Below, piece after piece: positions 37,006 through 46,009 of a stretch of 64,000 nt of DNA. The position numbers and the translations under genes were made by a program. Positions within the stretch are counted from its first letter, which is position 1. Each line of letters starts with the position of its first letter. This DNA comes from Rhizobium sophorae (GTDB taxonomy: Bacteria > Pseudomonadota > Alphaproteobacteria > Rhizobiales > Rhizobiaceae), in the NCBI RefSeq assembly GCF_013087515.1, contig NZ_JABFCN010000051.1:62001-126000 (forward strand), in the 5' to 3' direction. Under the pieces are notes generated by a model that had not been told where the DNA came from, did not search any database, and saw nothing but the letters and a program-made list of their open reading frames with translations.

Positions 37006-37779
37006 ATGAAAGTCGTAATTCTCGCCGGTGGCCTTGGCTCTCGTCTTGCCGAGGAGACCAGTATCCGACCCAAGCCTCTGGTCGAAATAGGCGGCATGCC
37101 GATCCTCTGGCACATCATGAGCATCTATGCTCATCACGGGCTTAATGATTTCATCATCTGCGCCGGCTACAAGGGCTACATGATCAAGGAGTATTTTGTA
37201 AACCTTGTTCTGCACCACAACGACATCACCGTCGACCTCGCCTCCAACAGCATCAATTATCACGGCGGCACGCGGCCGAACTGGCGCGTGACTGTGGTCG
37301 ATACCGGCATGCATTCGATGACTGGCGGGCGTATCGCGCGCATTCGCGACCATCTGACACCCGGCGAGCCTTTCTGCCTGACCTATGGCGACGGCGTCGG
37401 CAACGTCGATATCGCCGCCGAAGTCGCCTTCCATCGCAGCCATGGCCTCAAGGCGACGATGTGCGCGGTAACTCCCCCGGGACGCTACGGCGCCACGAAT
37501 ATCGAGGGGCAGTTCATCACTTCCTTCGTCGAGAAGCCGAGAGGCGACGGCCAGCGCATCAACGGCGGCTTCTTCGTGCTCGATCCTTCGGTGGTCGACC
37601 TCATCCCGGACGACGATACGATCTGGGAAGGCGGGCCACTGGAATGGCTCGCCGCCAACAACCAGCTCGCCGCCTTCAAGCATGACGGCTTCTGGCAGCC
37701 GATGGATACGCTGCGCGAGCGCAACCATTTGGAAGAACTCTGGAATTCCGGAAAGGCGCCGTGGAAGCTATGGGCCTGA
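37006..37779 (+). CDS. rfbF: Glucose-1-phosphate cytidylyltransferase
   Basis: 257 residues. It makes CDP-glucose from CTP and glucose-1-phosphate. The nucleotidyltransferase loop is ILAGGLGSRLAEETSIRPKP, followed by VEIGGMPILWHIMSIYAHHG and the Mg-binding LTYGDGVGNVDI; VDLIPDDDTIWEGGPLEWLA is specific to the family. GGAG lies before the ATG. First gene of a tightly coupled surface-sugar operon; its stop overlaps rfbG. Confidence 0.95.
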   Translation: MKVVILAGGLGSRLAEETSIRPKPLVEIGGMPILWHIMSIYAHHGLNDFIICAGYKGYMIKEYFVNLVLHHNDITVDLASNSINYHGGTRPNWRVTVVDTGMHSMTGGRIARIRDHLTPGEPFCLTYGDGVGNVDIAAEVAFHRSHGLKATMCAVTPPGRYGATNIEGQFITSFVEKPRGDGQRINGGFFVLDPSVVDLIPDDDTIWEGGPLEWLAANNQLAAFKHDGFWQPMDTLRERNHLEELWNSGKAPWKLWA

Positions 37780-38831
37780 CGGACTTCTGGAACGGGCGGC
37801 GGGTTTTCCTGACTGGACATACCGGCTTCAAGGGCTCGTGGCTTTCCCTGTGGCTGGAGCGGCTCGGCGCAGAGCTGACCGCGGTGTCGCTGGCGCCGGA
37901 GACCGAACCGTCGCTCTATCGCAAGCTCGCTCCCTGGCACGATCGCGGCCATCACATCGTCGACATCCGCGACGCCGAGGCGCTTCTTAATCTCTCCCGG
38001 CGTTTCGAGCCGGAAATCGTCATCCATATGGCGGCGCAGGCGCTGGTGCGGCGCTCCTATGAGAACCCGGCCGAGACCTTTTCGACCAACGTCATGGGAA
38101 CGGCCAATGTTCTCGACGCGATCAGGCAGACGCCCTCCGTTAAGACCGTGCTGGTCATCACCTCCGACAAGGTCTACGCCAATAACGGCAGCGGCATACC
38201 CTTCGTCGAGACCGATACGCTCGGCGGTAAGGATCCCTACAGCAATTCCAAGGCCTGCACCGAACTCGTCTGCCAAAGCTACCGCGACAGCTTCTTCAAA
38301 GGGCGCGATCTCAGGCTCGCCACGGTCCGCGCCGGCAATGTCATCGGCGGCGGCGACTGGTCGAAGGATCGGCTGATACCGGATTTCATCCGCGCCTTCG
38401 AAGGCGGAGAGCCGATCATGCTTCGTTATCCCGCAGCGATCCGCCCCTGGCAGCATGTGCTGGAGCCGCTTGGCGGTTATCTCAGCTTCGCTGAGGCACT
38501 TACGGAGCGCGGCGGGGATCTGCCGGATGCGCTGAATTTCGGTCCGCATCCCGAGAGCTTCGCCACCGTTTCCGAACTCGCCGAAGCGCTTGGACGCGCG
38601 CACCGCGTCGAAAACGTATGGCGGCTTGCGCCTGGCGAACATCTGCCGGAAGCGCCGGCGCTGACGCTGAGCTCGGCGCTTGCGCTCGACAGCATCGGCT
38701 GGCGCCCGCGCCTCAGCCTGCAACAGACCATCGACTGGACTGCCGCCTGGTACAAGGCCAACCGCGAGGGCGCAGACATGCGCGCCTTCTCGCTCGCCCA
38801 GATCGCGGCATATGAGGAAGCAATATCATGA
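37770..38831 (+). CDS. rfbG: CDP-glucose 4,6-dehydratase
   Basis: 353 residues, extended SDR enzyme producing CDP-4-dehydro-6-deoxyglucose. The NAD loop is FLTGHTGFKGSWLS; the active site is VITSDKVYANNGSG with YSNSKACTELVCQS (Tyr-x3-Lys); RPWQHVLEPLGGYL is the family's sugar-binding end. The ATG at 37770 overlaps the rfbF stop; a GTG at 37761 is a possible alternative. The product would be used by the next gene, as no rfbH (3-dehydrase) is present. Confidence 0.95.
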   Translation: MGLTDFWNGRRVFLTGHTGFKGSWLSLWLERLGAELTAVSLAPETEPSLYRKLAPWHDRGHHIVDIRDAEALLNLSRRFEPEIVIHMAAQALVRRSYENPAETFSTNVMGTANVLDAIRQTPSVKTVLVITSDKVYANNGSGIPFVETDTLGGKDPYSNSKACTELVCQSYRDSFFKGRDLRLATVRAGNVIGGGDWSKDRLIPDFIRAFEGGEPIMLRYPAAIRPWQHVLEPLGGYLSFAEALTERGGDLPDALNFGPHPESFATVSELAEALGRAHRVENVWRLAPGEHLPEAPALTLSSALALDSIGWRPRLSLQQTIDWTAAWYKANREGADMRAFSLAQIAAYEEAIS

Positions 38832-40063
38832 CAGCGCATAATTGCCGGTTTTGCGATGCCCCGCTGAAGCATCGTTTCGTCGACCTCGGATCGACGCCGC
38901 TCGCCAACGCCTATCTGACGGAGGAGCAGCTCGAGCAGCCCGAGCCCTCCTATCCGCTGCGCGCCTTCGTCTGCTCTGAATGCTGGCTGGTGCAGGCCGA
39001 CGCCTTCGTTCCGCCGGAGGACATCTTCAGCCACTATGCCTATTTCTCCTCCTATAGCGACGGCTGGGTGGAACATGCGCGCCAGTTCACCATCATGGCA
39101 CGGCAGCGTTTCGGCCTCGACGCCACATCGCAGGTCATCGAAGTCGCGAGCAATGACGGCTATCTGCTAAAGCATTTCGTCGAAGCCGGCGTGCCGGTGC
39201 TCGGTATCGAGCCGGCCGAAAACGTCGCCGACGTCGCGCGCGCCATCGGCGTGCCGACAGAAGCGCGGTTCTTCGGCACAGCGACGGCTCAGGATCTCGT
39301 CTCGCGCGGCCACGCCGCAGACATCGTCATCGGCAACAACGTATTGGCGCATGTGCCTGACATCAACGATTTCGTCGGCGGGCTTTCGGCCGTACTGAAG
39401 CCGGACGGCGTCGTCAGCGTCGAATTCCCGCATCTGCTGCGGCTAATGGAAAACATCCAGTTCGACACTGTCTATCACGAGCATTTCTACTATCTGTCAC
39501 TGCTCGCCGTCGAAAAGGTCTTCGCGGCGCACGGCCTCAAAGTGTTCGACGTGGAAGAATTGCCGACCCATGGCGGGAGTCTCCGCGTACTGGCCAGCCG
39601 TGCAACATCCACGGCTCACGCAACCGGCCACGGCCTTGCCAAGGTCCACGCCGACGAGATGGCCGCCGGCTTCGACAAGGTCGAGACCTACGAGGCTTTC
39701 CAGAGCCGCGTGGCGCCGATCAAGGATGGCCTGCTCGCCTTCCTCGAACAAGCCAAACGCAACGGCAAGAAGGTCGCCGCCTATGGCGCTGCCGCCAAGG
39801 GCAACACGTTGCTGAATTTCTGCGGCGTCAGCACGGATCTCATCGAATATGTCGTCGATCGCAATCCGCACAAGCAGGGGCATTTCCTGCCGGGGAGCAA
39901 ACTGCCGATCTACGCGCCGGAGAAGATGGACGAGACGCAGCCGGATTACATTCTCATTCTGCCTTGGAACATCAAGAATGAGGTCGTTGCGGCCAACAGC
40001 AGGGTCGGCGCCTGGGGGGGACGCTTCGCGGTCGCCGTGCCGGAACTGACGGTGCTCGGATGA
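38828..40063 (+). CDS. Sugar C-methyltransferase (TylCIII/NovU type)
   Basis: 411 residues in three parts: a zinc site (C6, C9, C49, C52), a class I methyltransferase core (VIEVASNDGYLLKHFVEAGV, NNVLAHVPDINDFVGGL), and a C-terminal Rossmann-like domain (VAAYGAAAKGNTLLNFCGVS). This is the layout of enzymes that add a methyl to C-3 of NDP-4-keto-6-deoxy sugars using SAM; EHFYYLSLLAVEK holds the catalytic His/Tyr region. It overlaps rfbG and the epimerase gene by 4 bp each, so all act on one intermediate. Confidence 0.9.
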   Translation: MTAHNCRFCDAPLKHRFVDLGSTPLANAYLTEEQLEQPEPSYPLRAFVCSECWLVQADAFVPPEDIFSHYAYFSSYSDGWVEHARQFTIMARQRFGLDATSQVIEVASNDGYLLKHFVEAGVPVLGIEPAENVADVARAIGVPTEARFFGTATAQDLVSRGHAADIVIGNNVLAHVPDINDFVGGLSAVLKPDGVVSVEFPHLLRLMENIQFDTVYHEHFYYLSLLAVEKVFAAHGLKVFDVEELPTHGGSLRVLASRATSTAHATGHGLAKVHADEMAAGFDKVETYEAFQSRVAPIKDGLLAFLEQAKRNGKKVAAYGAAAKGNTLLNFCGVSTDLIEYVVDRNPHKQGHFLPGSKLPIYAPEKMDETQPDYILILPWNIKNEVVAANSRVGAWGGRFAVAVPELTVLG

Positions 40064-40602
40064 AATTCGTTCCGACCGCGGTTTCGGGTGCCTTTGTCGT
40101 GGAAGTCGAAGCGCGCTCCGACGACCGGGGAATGTTCGCACGAACCTTCGACGCGCAGACCTTCGCGGCGCAGGGTCTCGTGCCCGTCTACCCGCAGTGC
40201 AATGTCTCGCAGAACCACAAGCGCGGGACGCTGCGGGGCATACATTACCAGGCCGAGCCGCGACCGGAGATCAAGCTGGTGCGCGCCACGCGCGGCAGGG
40301 TCTTCGACGTGGCGGTCGATCTGAGGCCGGATTCGCCGAGCTATCTCAAATGGGCCTCCGTCGAGCTCGATGCCATCAGTCACAACGCCTTCTATATACC
40401 TGCCGGATGCGCACACGGCTTCCTGACGCTCGAAGACGACTGCGAGCTCTTCTACCAGATGTCGGAAACCTACGTACCGGAGCTTGCCCGCGGCGTCCGC
40501 TGGGACGATCCCGCCTTTTCCATCGCCTGGCCGTTCACGCCGAGCATCATCAACGAGCGCGACGCCGCGCTTGAGAGCTACAGCCAGGAGACAAACCTTT
40601 GA
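40060..40602 (+). CDS. rfbC: dTDP-4-dehydrorhamnose 3,5-epimerase-like protein
   Basis: 180 residues, RmlC cupin. The catalytic His is H62 in GTLRGIHYQ with the R-G-x-x-H pattern; DVAVDLRPDSPSYLKW and YIPAGCAHGFLTLEDDCELF complete the active site. Because it follows rfbF-rfbG and a C-methyltransferase, the substrate is more likely a CDP-linked 4-keto sugar than dTDP-4-keto-rhamnose; the symbol reflects family only. It overlaps its neighbours by 4 bp on each side. Confidence 0.88.
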   Translation: MKFVPTAVSGAFVVEVEARSDDRGMFARTFDAQTFAAQGLVPVYPQCNVSQNHKRGTLRGIHYQAEPRPEIKLVRATRGRVFDVAVDLRPDSPSYLKWASVELDAISHNAFYIPAGCAHGFLTLEDDCELFYQMSETYVPELARGVRWDDPAFSIAWPFTPSIINERDAALESYSQETNL

Positions 40603-41843
40603 GTGGCATCAAACTCAGCATCTGCATCCCGACCTATAACCGCGAAGCCTACCTGCGAAACGCGCTCGAGCATTGCGAAAAGTACAATTTCAGCTTTCCC
40701 TATGAGATCGTCATTTCCGACAACGCTTCGACGGATAACACGACCCAACTCGTAGAGCAGTTCATCGCCAAAGGGTTGCCGATCCATTATCACCGCCGTG
40801 CCATCAATGGCGGCTCAGGCCCGAACCTCGCTTGCGCCTTCCATCACGCAGTTGGCGAGTATTCGATCTACCTTGCCGATGACGATTTCCTCGTCCCGAG
40901 CGGCGTTGAGGCGGCTATGGCCTACCTTGACGCCAATCCTGATGTCGCCGCCTGCCACGCACCCTGGTATCTCTACGACGAGATCGCCGACCGCGACCTT
41001 CATCAATTTTATACAATCGATGGGAGCATCAAGTTCGAGCAGCGCAATTTTGCAGCGGTGTTCCAATTCATCTGCGAGCGCCATATCTTCCCGGAGATCG
41101 GCATCTATCGCGCTTCGGCGCTTCGCTCCTCCTGGGTTCCACGCGATTTCTGCTTCTGGGCCTTCTCCTATCTCGCGCATTTCGTCGATCAGGGTGCCGT
41201 CGCCTTCCTGCAGCAGCCGTTCTACCGCTCGGTCGCCGTGTCTTCGATCGCGCCGAACCGCCAGCAGGCCGGCAATGACGACGTCATGACCTCCTGGGAC
41301 AAATATCGCGGCGGCCTCGAATATTTCCTCTATATCGGCTCTAAGCGTGGCAATCTCGCCACGACCCGCGAAGCCCGTATCGTCTTCGAGGAGCTCTGCA
41401 AGGTCTTCACGCTCAACCGCATGGCCGTCGCGTTCCGTTTCTGGGCGCAACGGAAGGATTTCATCAAGGCCTACGAACTCTATACACGCCTGGCGATCGG
41501 CGGCATGCCCGACCATCCCGAAGTCATCCGTATCCGCAACTCGCTGCCGCTGATGGTGGCGATCCAGACACTTGCCTATCAAGTCGGTGCGACGCAGGGC
41601 ATCAGTCGGCTGATGCTCAGCGGCGTTGCCGACAGACGCTCGATCGAGGAGATGCTGCGCGATCTCGGCCTGCCGGGGGAAGTTGACGTCGTCGAGGAAA
41701 CGGCGGGCCATGATGCCGACCTGACGAAGCACACCGCGGTTTTCATCGCCGACGCTGCGCGCCACGGCGAATTCGTCGCGCTCGGATACAAGCCGAACCT
41801 GATCTTCAGCGAGCAGGATCTCATCCAACACGTGATCATTTGA
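40599..41843 (+). CDS. Family 2 glycosyltransferase
   Basis: 414 residues. A GT-A fold in the first 230 residues: LSICIPTYNREAYLRNALEH, VISDNASTDNT, and the metal-binding YLADDDFLVPS. The C-terminal part (VRIRNSLPLMVAIQTLAYQV and beyond) is helical and not recognised. It starts at a TTG overlapping the rfbC stop, with AGGAGA upstream. It probably transfers the branched sugar made by the operon. Confidence 0.9.
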   Translation: MSGIKLSICIPTYNREAYLRNALEHCEKYNFSFPYEIVISDNASTDNTTQLVEQFIAKGLPIHYHRRAINGGSGPNLACAFHHAVGEYSIYLADDDFLVPSGVEAAMAYLDANPDVAACHAPWYLYDEIADRDLHQFYTIDGSIKFEQRNFAAVFQFICERHIFPEIGIYRASALRSSWVPRDFCFWAFSYLAHFVDQGAVAFLQQPFYRSVAVSSIAPNRQQAGNDDVMTSWDKYRGGLEYFLYIGSKRGNLATTREARIVFEELCKVFTLNRMAVAFRFWAQRKDFIKAYELYTRLAIGGMPDHPEVIRIRNSLPLMVAIQTLAYQVGATQGISRLMLSGVADRRSIEEMLRDLGLPGEVDVVEETAGHDADLTKHTAVFIADAARHGEFVALGYKPNLIFSEQDLIQHVII

Positions 41844-41965
41844 GGTGGGATGGTCGCGCGGAATTCTTCGATCAACGCTAAGCCTCGCGCCAGTTTCATG
41901 CGTTAGTCAGTTTTAATGTGCCCCGGCTTTACGAGTCCCAAGCCCTCATCCCAAGAGAATAAGGC

Positions 41966-43114
41966 ATGACGAACAGAATATTCTACACCAAGCCATCGAT
42001 CACCGAGCTGGAAACCGGTTATGCCGCCGATGCGGCCGCAAACGGCTGGGGCGCGCGCTGCTACGATTACATCAATCGCTTCGAGCGTGAGTTCGGCGCC
42101 TATCTCGGCAGCGGCTTTGCGATCGCGACGTCGAGCTGCACCGGCGCGATGCATATGGGGCTTGCCGCACTCGGCATCGGCCCCGGGGACGAGGTGATCC
42201 TTGCTGATACGAACTGGGTGGCGACCGTGGCGCCTATCATGCATCTCGGCGCGAGCCCCGTCTTCGTCGACGTCCTGCCCGATACATGGTGCATCGATCC
42301 CACCGCAGTCGAGCGCAGCATCACGCCGCGCACGAAGGCGATCATCGCCACGCACATCTACGGCAATCTCTGCGACATGGATGCATTGATCGAGATCGGC
42401 AAGCGTACCGGCATCGCCGTGATCGAAGACGCGGCCGAGGCGATCGGTTCGGTCTGGCACGGCCGCCGCGCCGGCTCGATCGGCACCTTCGGCACCTTCT
42501 CCTTCCATGGCACCAAGACGCTGACGACAGGCGAAGGCGGCATGTTCGTCACCAGCGACGCCGATCTCTATGAAAAGGTGCTGACGCTCAGCAATCACGG
42601 CCGCGCCCGCAGCCAGAAGAAACAGTTCTGGCCGGACGCGATCGGATTCAAATACAAGATGTCGAACATCCAGGCAGCGATCGGCTGCGCCCAGCTGGAG
42701 CGCATCGAGGAGCTCGTCTCCCGCAAACGGGAAATTCTCGCCGCCTACATGGTGCGCCTCTCGACACTCAACGGCATCAGCATGAATCCGGAATATACTG
42801 GGACGATCAACGGCGCGTGGATGCCGACGGCCGTTTTCCACCCTGCCACCGGCATCAACCGCGAAATGCTGCAGCAAGCCTTCGAAACCGCCAATATCGA
42901 TGCGCGCGTCTTCTTCCATCCGCTTTCCAGTCTTTCGATGTTTGCGGAGAAGCCAGCCAACGTCAACGCCTGGAGCATTCCGGAGCGGGCGATCAACCTG
43001 CCGAGCTACCACGACATGAGCAAGGCCGACATCGACCGCGTGGCAGAAACGCTGATCTCAGTTGTACGTAGCCATCAGGACAATAGCGCCGTTCGCCTCC
43101 ATAAGTCGGCCTGA
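41966..43114 (+). CDS. DegT/DnrJ/EryC1/StrS aminotransferase
   Basis: 382 residues, PLP-dependent sugar aminotransferase. The PLP lysine is K184 (FSFHGTKTLTTGEGGMF), with IEDAAEAIGSVWHGR upstream and FKYKMSNIQAAIGCAQLERI downstream. It is closest to perosamine synthetase-type enzymes that aminate C-4 of a 4-keto sugar. A 122-bp gap precedes it, so it may start a second transcript. No epimerase or dehydratase for its own substrate is adjacent. Confidence 0.9.
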   Translation: MTNRIFYTKPSITELETGYAADAAANGWGARCYDYINRFEREFGAYLGSGFAIATSSCTGAMHMGLAALGIGPGDEVILADTNWVATVAPIMHLGASPVFVDVLPDTWCIDPTAVERSITPRTKAIIATHIYGNLCDMDALIEIGKRTGIAVIEDAAEAIGSVWHGRRAGSIGTFGTFSFHGTKTLTTGEGGMFVTSDADLYEKVLTLSNHGRARSQKKQFWPDAIGFKYKMSNIQAAIGCAQLERIEELVSRKREILAAYMVRLSTLNGISMNPEYTGTINGAWMPTAVFHPATGINREMLQQAFETANIDARVFFHPLSSLSMFAEKPANVNAWSIPERAINLPSYHDMSKADIDRVAETLISVVRSHQDNSAVRLHKSA

Positions 43115-43145
43115 GCGCAGAATATACAGAAGGTTTCCGAGAGTT

Positions 43146-43898
43146 ATGACCACCAAGGACGATCGCCTCGAATTCGAAGCTCAGAAACGCGAAATGGCGC
43201 TTGCGCTTGGCAAGGACGAAGATGCCTTCCAGCAGGCGCTGAACACGCTGGTAGCGCTCGACAAATATGACTACGCCTACCTCTGGTCATGGATGGGCGT
43301 GCCGATCATCCAGATGCCGGCTGACGTAATGGCCACCCAGGAAGTGATCTGGAACACCAAGCCTGACGTCATCATTGAAACGGGCGTGGCCCGCGGCGGC
43401 TCGATGATCTTCATGGCTTCGCTGCTGAAGGTGATCGGCAAGGGCAAGGTGATCGGCGTCGACATCGACATCCGCGCCCACAACCGAGACTCCATCGAGA
43501 AGCACCCGCTTTCGCCCTTGATCACGTTGATCGAAGGCCCGTCGACGACGGCAGAGACGCTTGCCAAGGTCAGGGCCGAGATCCCGGCCGGTGCTTCTGT
43601 CATGGTCGTTCTCGACAGCGATCATAGCCGCGACCACGTTCTCGACGAACTGCGCTGCTATGGCCCGCTGGTCACCGAAGACCAGTACATCGTCGTTGCT
43701 GACACCCTGCTCGGCCGTGGAGACCTGTCGCAGACGCCGACCAAGCGCTCGAAAATCTGGTATCCCGGCGACGAGCCCTATGCGGCGCTCAACACATATC
43801 TCAAGGAGACCGACCGTTTCGAAACCGATGAGGCGCTGAACGGTAAGCTGGTGCTTTCCAGCTCGCCGGGAGGATATCTCAAATGCGTCCGCAAGTGA
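43146..43898 (+). CDS. Cephalosporin hydroxylase (CmcI) family protein
   Basis: 250 residues, a Rossmann-like methyltransferase fold. The SAM site is IIETGVARGGSMIFMASLLK, followed by GVDIDIRAHNRDSIEKHPLS and VVLDSDHSRDHVLDELRCYG. Despite the name, most family members are O-methyltransferases (for example rhamnosyl O-methyltransferase), so sugar O-methylation is the best guess. The ATG at 43146 begins the conserved part. Confidence 0.85.
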   Translation: MTTKDDRLEFEAQKREMALALGKDEDAFQQALNTLVALDKYDYAYLWSWMGVPIIQMPADVMATQEVIWNTKPDVIIETGVARGGSMIFMASLLKVIGKGKVIGVDIDIRAHNRDSIEKHPLSPLITLIEGPSTTAETLAKVRAEIPAGASVMVVLDSDHSRDHVLDELRCYGPLVTEDQYIVVADTLLGRGDLSQTPTKRSKIWYPGDEPYAALNTYLKETDRFETDEALNGKLVLSSSPGGYLKCVRK

Positions 43899-44431
43899 TG
43901 GAGAGCCATGCTCCACACCAGGCGTCGGTTAGACTGCGCCCGGTGGTGGATGGCGACCGGCCATTGCTCTTTTCCCTCCGCCGCGACAGCGCGCTGCAAT
44001 CACTCCTGCTGACGGTGGCCGATGCTACCGATGATGCGGCGCTCGACGCCTGGATCGAACGGCGGCGCAGCGAGACGGGCGGGGCATTTCTCGTCATCGA
44101 GGATCAGACCAGCGGCAAGGCCGCCGGCTACGTGCAGATCACCCAAGTCCATCTCCGAAATGCGACCGGCTACGGCGGCCTCGTTCTGGCGGAGGGGACG
44201 CGCGGACTCGGGTTCGGACGCGCGGCCCTTGCCGAACTTGCGCTCCATGCCTCTCGTGTGCTTGGCCTTCGCAAGCTAATGGCCGAAATCGACATCGATA
44301 ATGCCGCCTCTGTCGGGCTACATTTGTCGCTCGGCTATCGCGAGGTCGGTCTTCTAGAAGCGCATTTCACCGACGCCAATGGCATAACCCGCGACGTGTT
44401 GCTGTTTGAGCGACGACTGGAGGATGAGTAA
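43883..44431 (+). CDS. GNAT family N-acetyltransferase
   Basis: 182 residues. Motif A is GYGGLVLAEGTRGLGFGRAA with R-G-L-G-F-G, and IDIDNAASVGLHLSLGYREV is motif B. The ATG at 43883 overlaps the previous stop by 16 bp and has GGAGG about 10 bp upstream; a second ATG at 43898 is possible. Its place in the cassette suggests acetylation of the amino sugar made by the DegT enzyme, though this is inference. Confidence 0.87.
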   Translation: MRPQVMESHAPHQASVRLRPVVDGDRPLLFSLRRDSALQSLLLTVADATDDAALDAWIERRRSETGGAFLVIEDQTSGKAAGYVQITQVHLRNATGYGGLVLAEGTRGLGFGRAALAELALHASRVLGLRKLMAEIDIDNAASVGLHLSLGYREVGLLEAHFTDANGITRDVLLFERRLEDE

Positions 44432-44432
44432 C

Positions 44433-45158
44433 ATGACTGCTGTGGTCATTACCCAACCGATGCTGTTCCCCTGGCCGGGCTTCTTCGAACAGCTCATGAT
44501 CGCCGATAGCTATATCTATCTCGACGATACGCAGTTTTCGAAGGGCAGCTTCACTAACCGCATCCAGCTTCTGCGCGGCAACGATCGCTGCTGGATGACG
44601 ATTCCACTCGCAGGCAAGGGCAGCTTTCAGAAGATTTCCGAACTTGCGGCGGCGGGCGACGACTGGCAGGCAAGCCACCGCGTACAGTTACGCCAGTCGC
44701 TGCTTGGCGCACCTTTCATCGACGATGCGCTCTCGATCTTCGACAGCGTCTATCGCCATTCCTCCTTGCTGGAGCTGCTGATCGCCAGCATCGAGGAACC
44801 GGCCCGCTATCTCGGCATCGGCAAGAGCCGGAAGATAGAAAAGACCAGCGAGATGGGCGTCGAGGGTATCTCCTGGCAGCGTGTGCTCGATATCGTGCTG
44901 AAGGCCGGCGGCACCCGCTATCTCACGGGTCACGGCGCGGCAAACTATATGGACCACGTGGCCTTCGAACGGGCCGGCGTCCAGGTGGAATACATGAACT
45001 ACAGCCGCACACCCTGGCCTCAGCCAGTCGGCCCGTTCACGCCATATGTTTCGGTACTCGATCTTATCGCCCGAACGGGCCCGGAGGCGCGTAACTGTCT
45101 CATCCCGGCCACGGTAGCGTGGCAAGACTTCCTGAAGGAGGAAACGGTCACATCATGA
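44433..45158 (+). CDS. WbqC family protein
   Basis: 241 residues. VVITQPMLFPWPGFFEQLMI and YIYLDDTQFSKGSFTNRIQL are the family's signature. WbqC proteins occur in O-antigen clusters; their reaction is not established, but the repeated link to amino-sugar genes suggests acyl or amide transfer. The ATG at 44433 has GGAGG 9 bp upstream; an earlier ATG touches the ribosome site. The stop overlaps the next start. Confidence 0.88.
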   Translation: MTAVVITQPMLFPWPGFFEQLMIADSYIYLDDTQFSKGSFTNRIQLLRGNDRCWMTIPLAGKGSFQKISELAAAGDDWQASHRVQLRQSLLGAPFIDDALSIFDSVYRHSSLLELLIASIEEPARYLGIGKSRKIEKTSEMGVEGISWQRVLDIVLKAGGTRYLTGHGAANYMDHVAFERAGVQVEYMNYSRTPWPQPVGPFTPYVSVLDLIARTGPEARNCLIPATVAWQDFLKEETVTS

Positions 45159-46009
45159 CAAACGCAAAGATCACCGACAGCCTGCGCGCTGATTTCGACA
45201 CCAAGGGCTACCTCGTCATGCCGGGCTTTTATGATCCAGCCGCTGACATTGCGCCGATCCAGGAGGGTATCCGTCAGGTCCTCGAATTGATCTGCAGGAA
45301 GTATGGCGTCGACGCGCCGACCGAAACCACGCATGACGCAATGACGATCGCCTATCCGAAACTGATCGCCAAGAACCGGGCGTGGGGCGGCGAGGTTTAT
45401 GACGCAATAAAGCAAATCCCCGCCTTCATGCGTCTCGTCACCAACATTACCAATGACGAAGCCTTCAAGGCACTGCGTCCGGACAGTGTTCCAGGCATTG
45501 CTGCCGGAGGCTACGGCATCCGCATCGACAACCCGGGCGAAGAAAAGTTCCGCGCTCAGTGGCATCAGGAATTCCCCGGCCAACTGCGCAGCGTCGACGG
45601 CGTCGTCTTTTGGACGCCGCTTCTGCCAGTCACGCAGAACATGGGGCCAGTACAAATCGCCGACGGCTCGCATGCAGAAGGCTTGGTTCCCGTTTACGAG
45701 GACGATGCCGGCGCCGGCAAGACGGGCGCCTACGCGTTGCATCTCGACCGAGCTGAAGAGCGCCTCGCCCGCTACAAGCACGTCGCGCCGCTGACAAACC
45801 CAGGTGACCTCGTGCTAATGGATTTCCTGACGCTGCACCAGTCTGGTCACAACGTCTCGACCACGCCGCGCTGGAGCATCCAATTCCGTTATTTCAATTA
45901 CCTCGAGCCGATTGGCATCCGCATCGGCTGGAAGGGCTCGTTTGCCGCCGGAGTCAAGTTCGCCGACGTGCTTCCGGAGCTTTCCGTTCAACGTGAGGCC
46001 GCCGAATGA
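45155..46009 (+). CDS. Phytanoyl-CoA dioxygenase (PhyH) family protein
   Basis: 284 residues, Fe(II)/2-oxoglutarate dioxygenase fold. The iron ligands appear as H and E in AQWHQEFPGQ and the distal H in LTLHQSGHN; RWSIQFRYFNYLEP carries the 2-oxoglutarate Arg. The first pair is H-x-E in place of the usual H-x-D. In a polysaccharide cluster it would hydroxylate or oxidise a sugar or acyl decoration. ATGA overlaps couple it to both neighbours. Confidence 0.86.
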   Translation: MTNAKITDSLRADFDTKGYLVMPGFYDPAADIAPIQEGIRQVLELICRKYGVDAPTETTHDAMTIAYPKLIAKNRAWGGEVYDAIKQIPAFMRLVTNITNDEAFKALRPDSVPGIAAGGYGIRIDNPGEEKFRAQWHQEFPGQLRSVDGVVFWTPLLPVTQNMGPVQIADGSHAEGLVPVYEDDAGAGKTGAYALHLDRAEERLARYKHVAPLTNPGDLVLMDFLTLHQSGHNVSTTPRWSIQFRYFNYLEPIGIRIGWKGSFAAGVKFADVLPELSVQREAAE

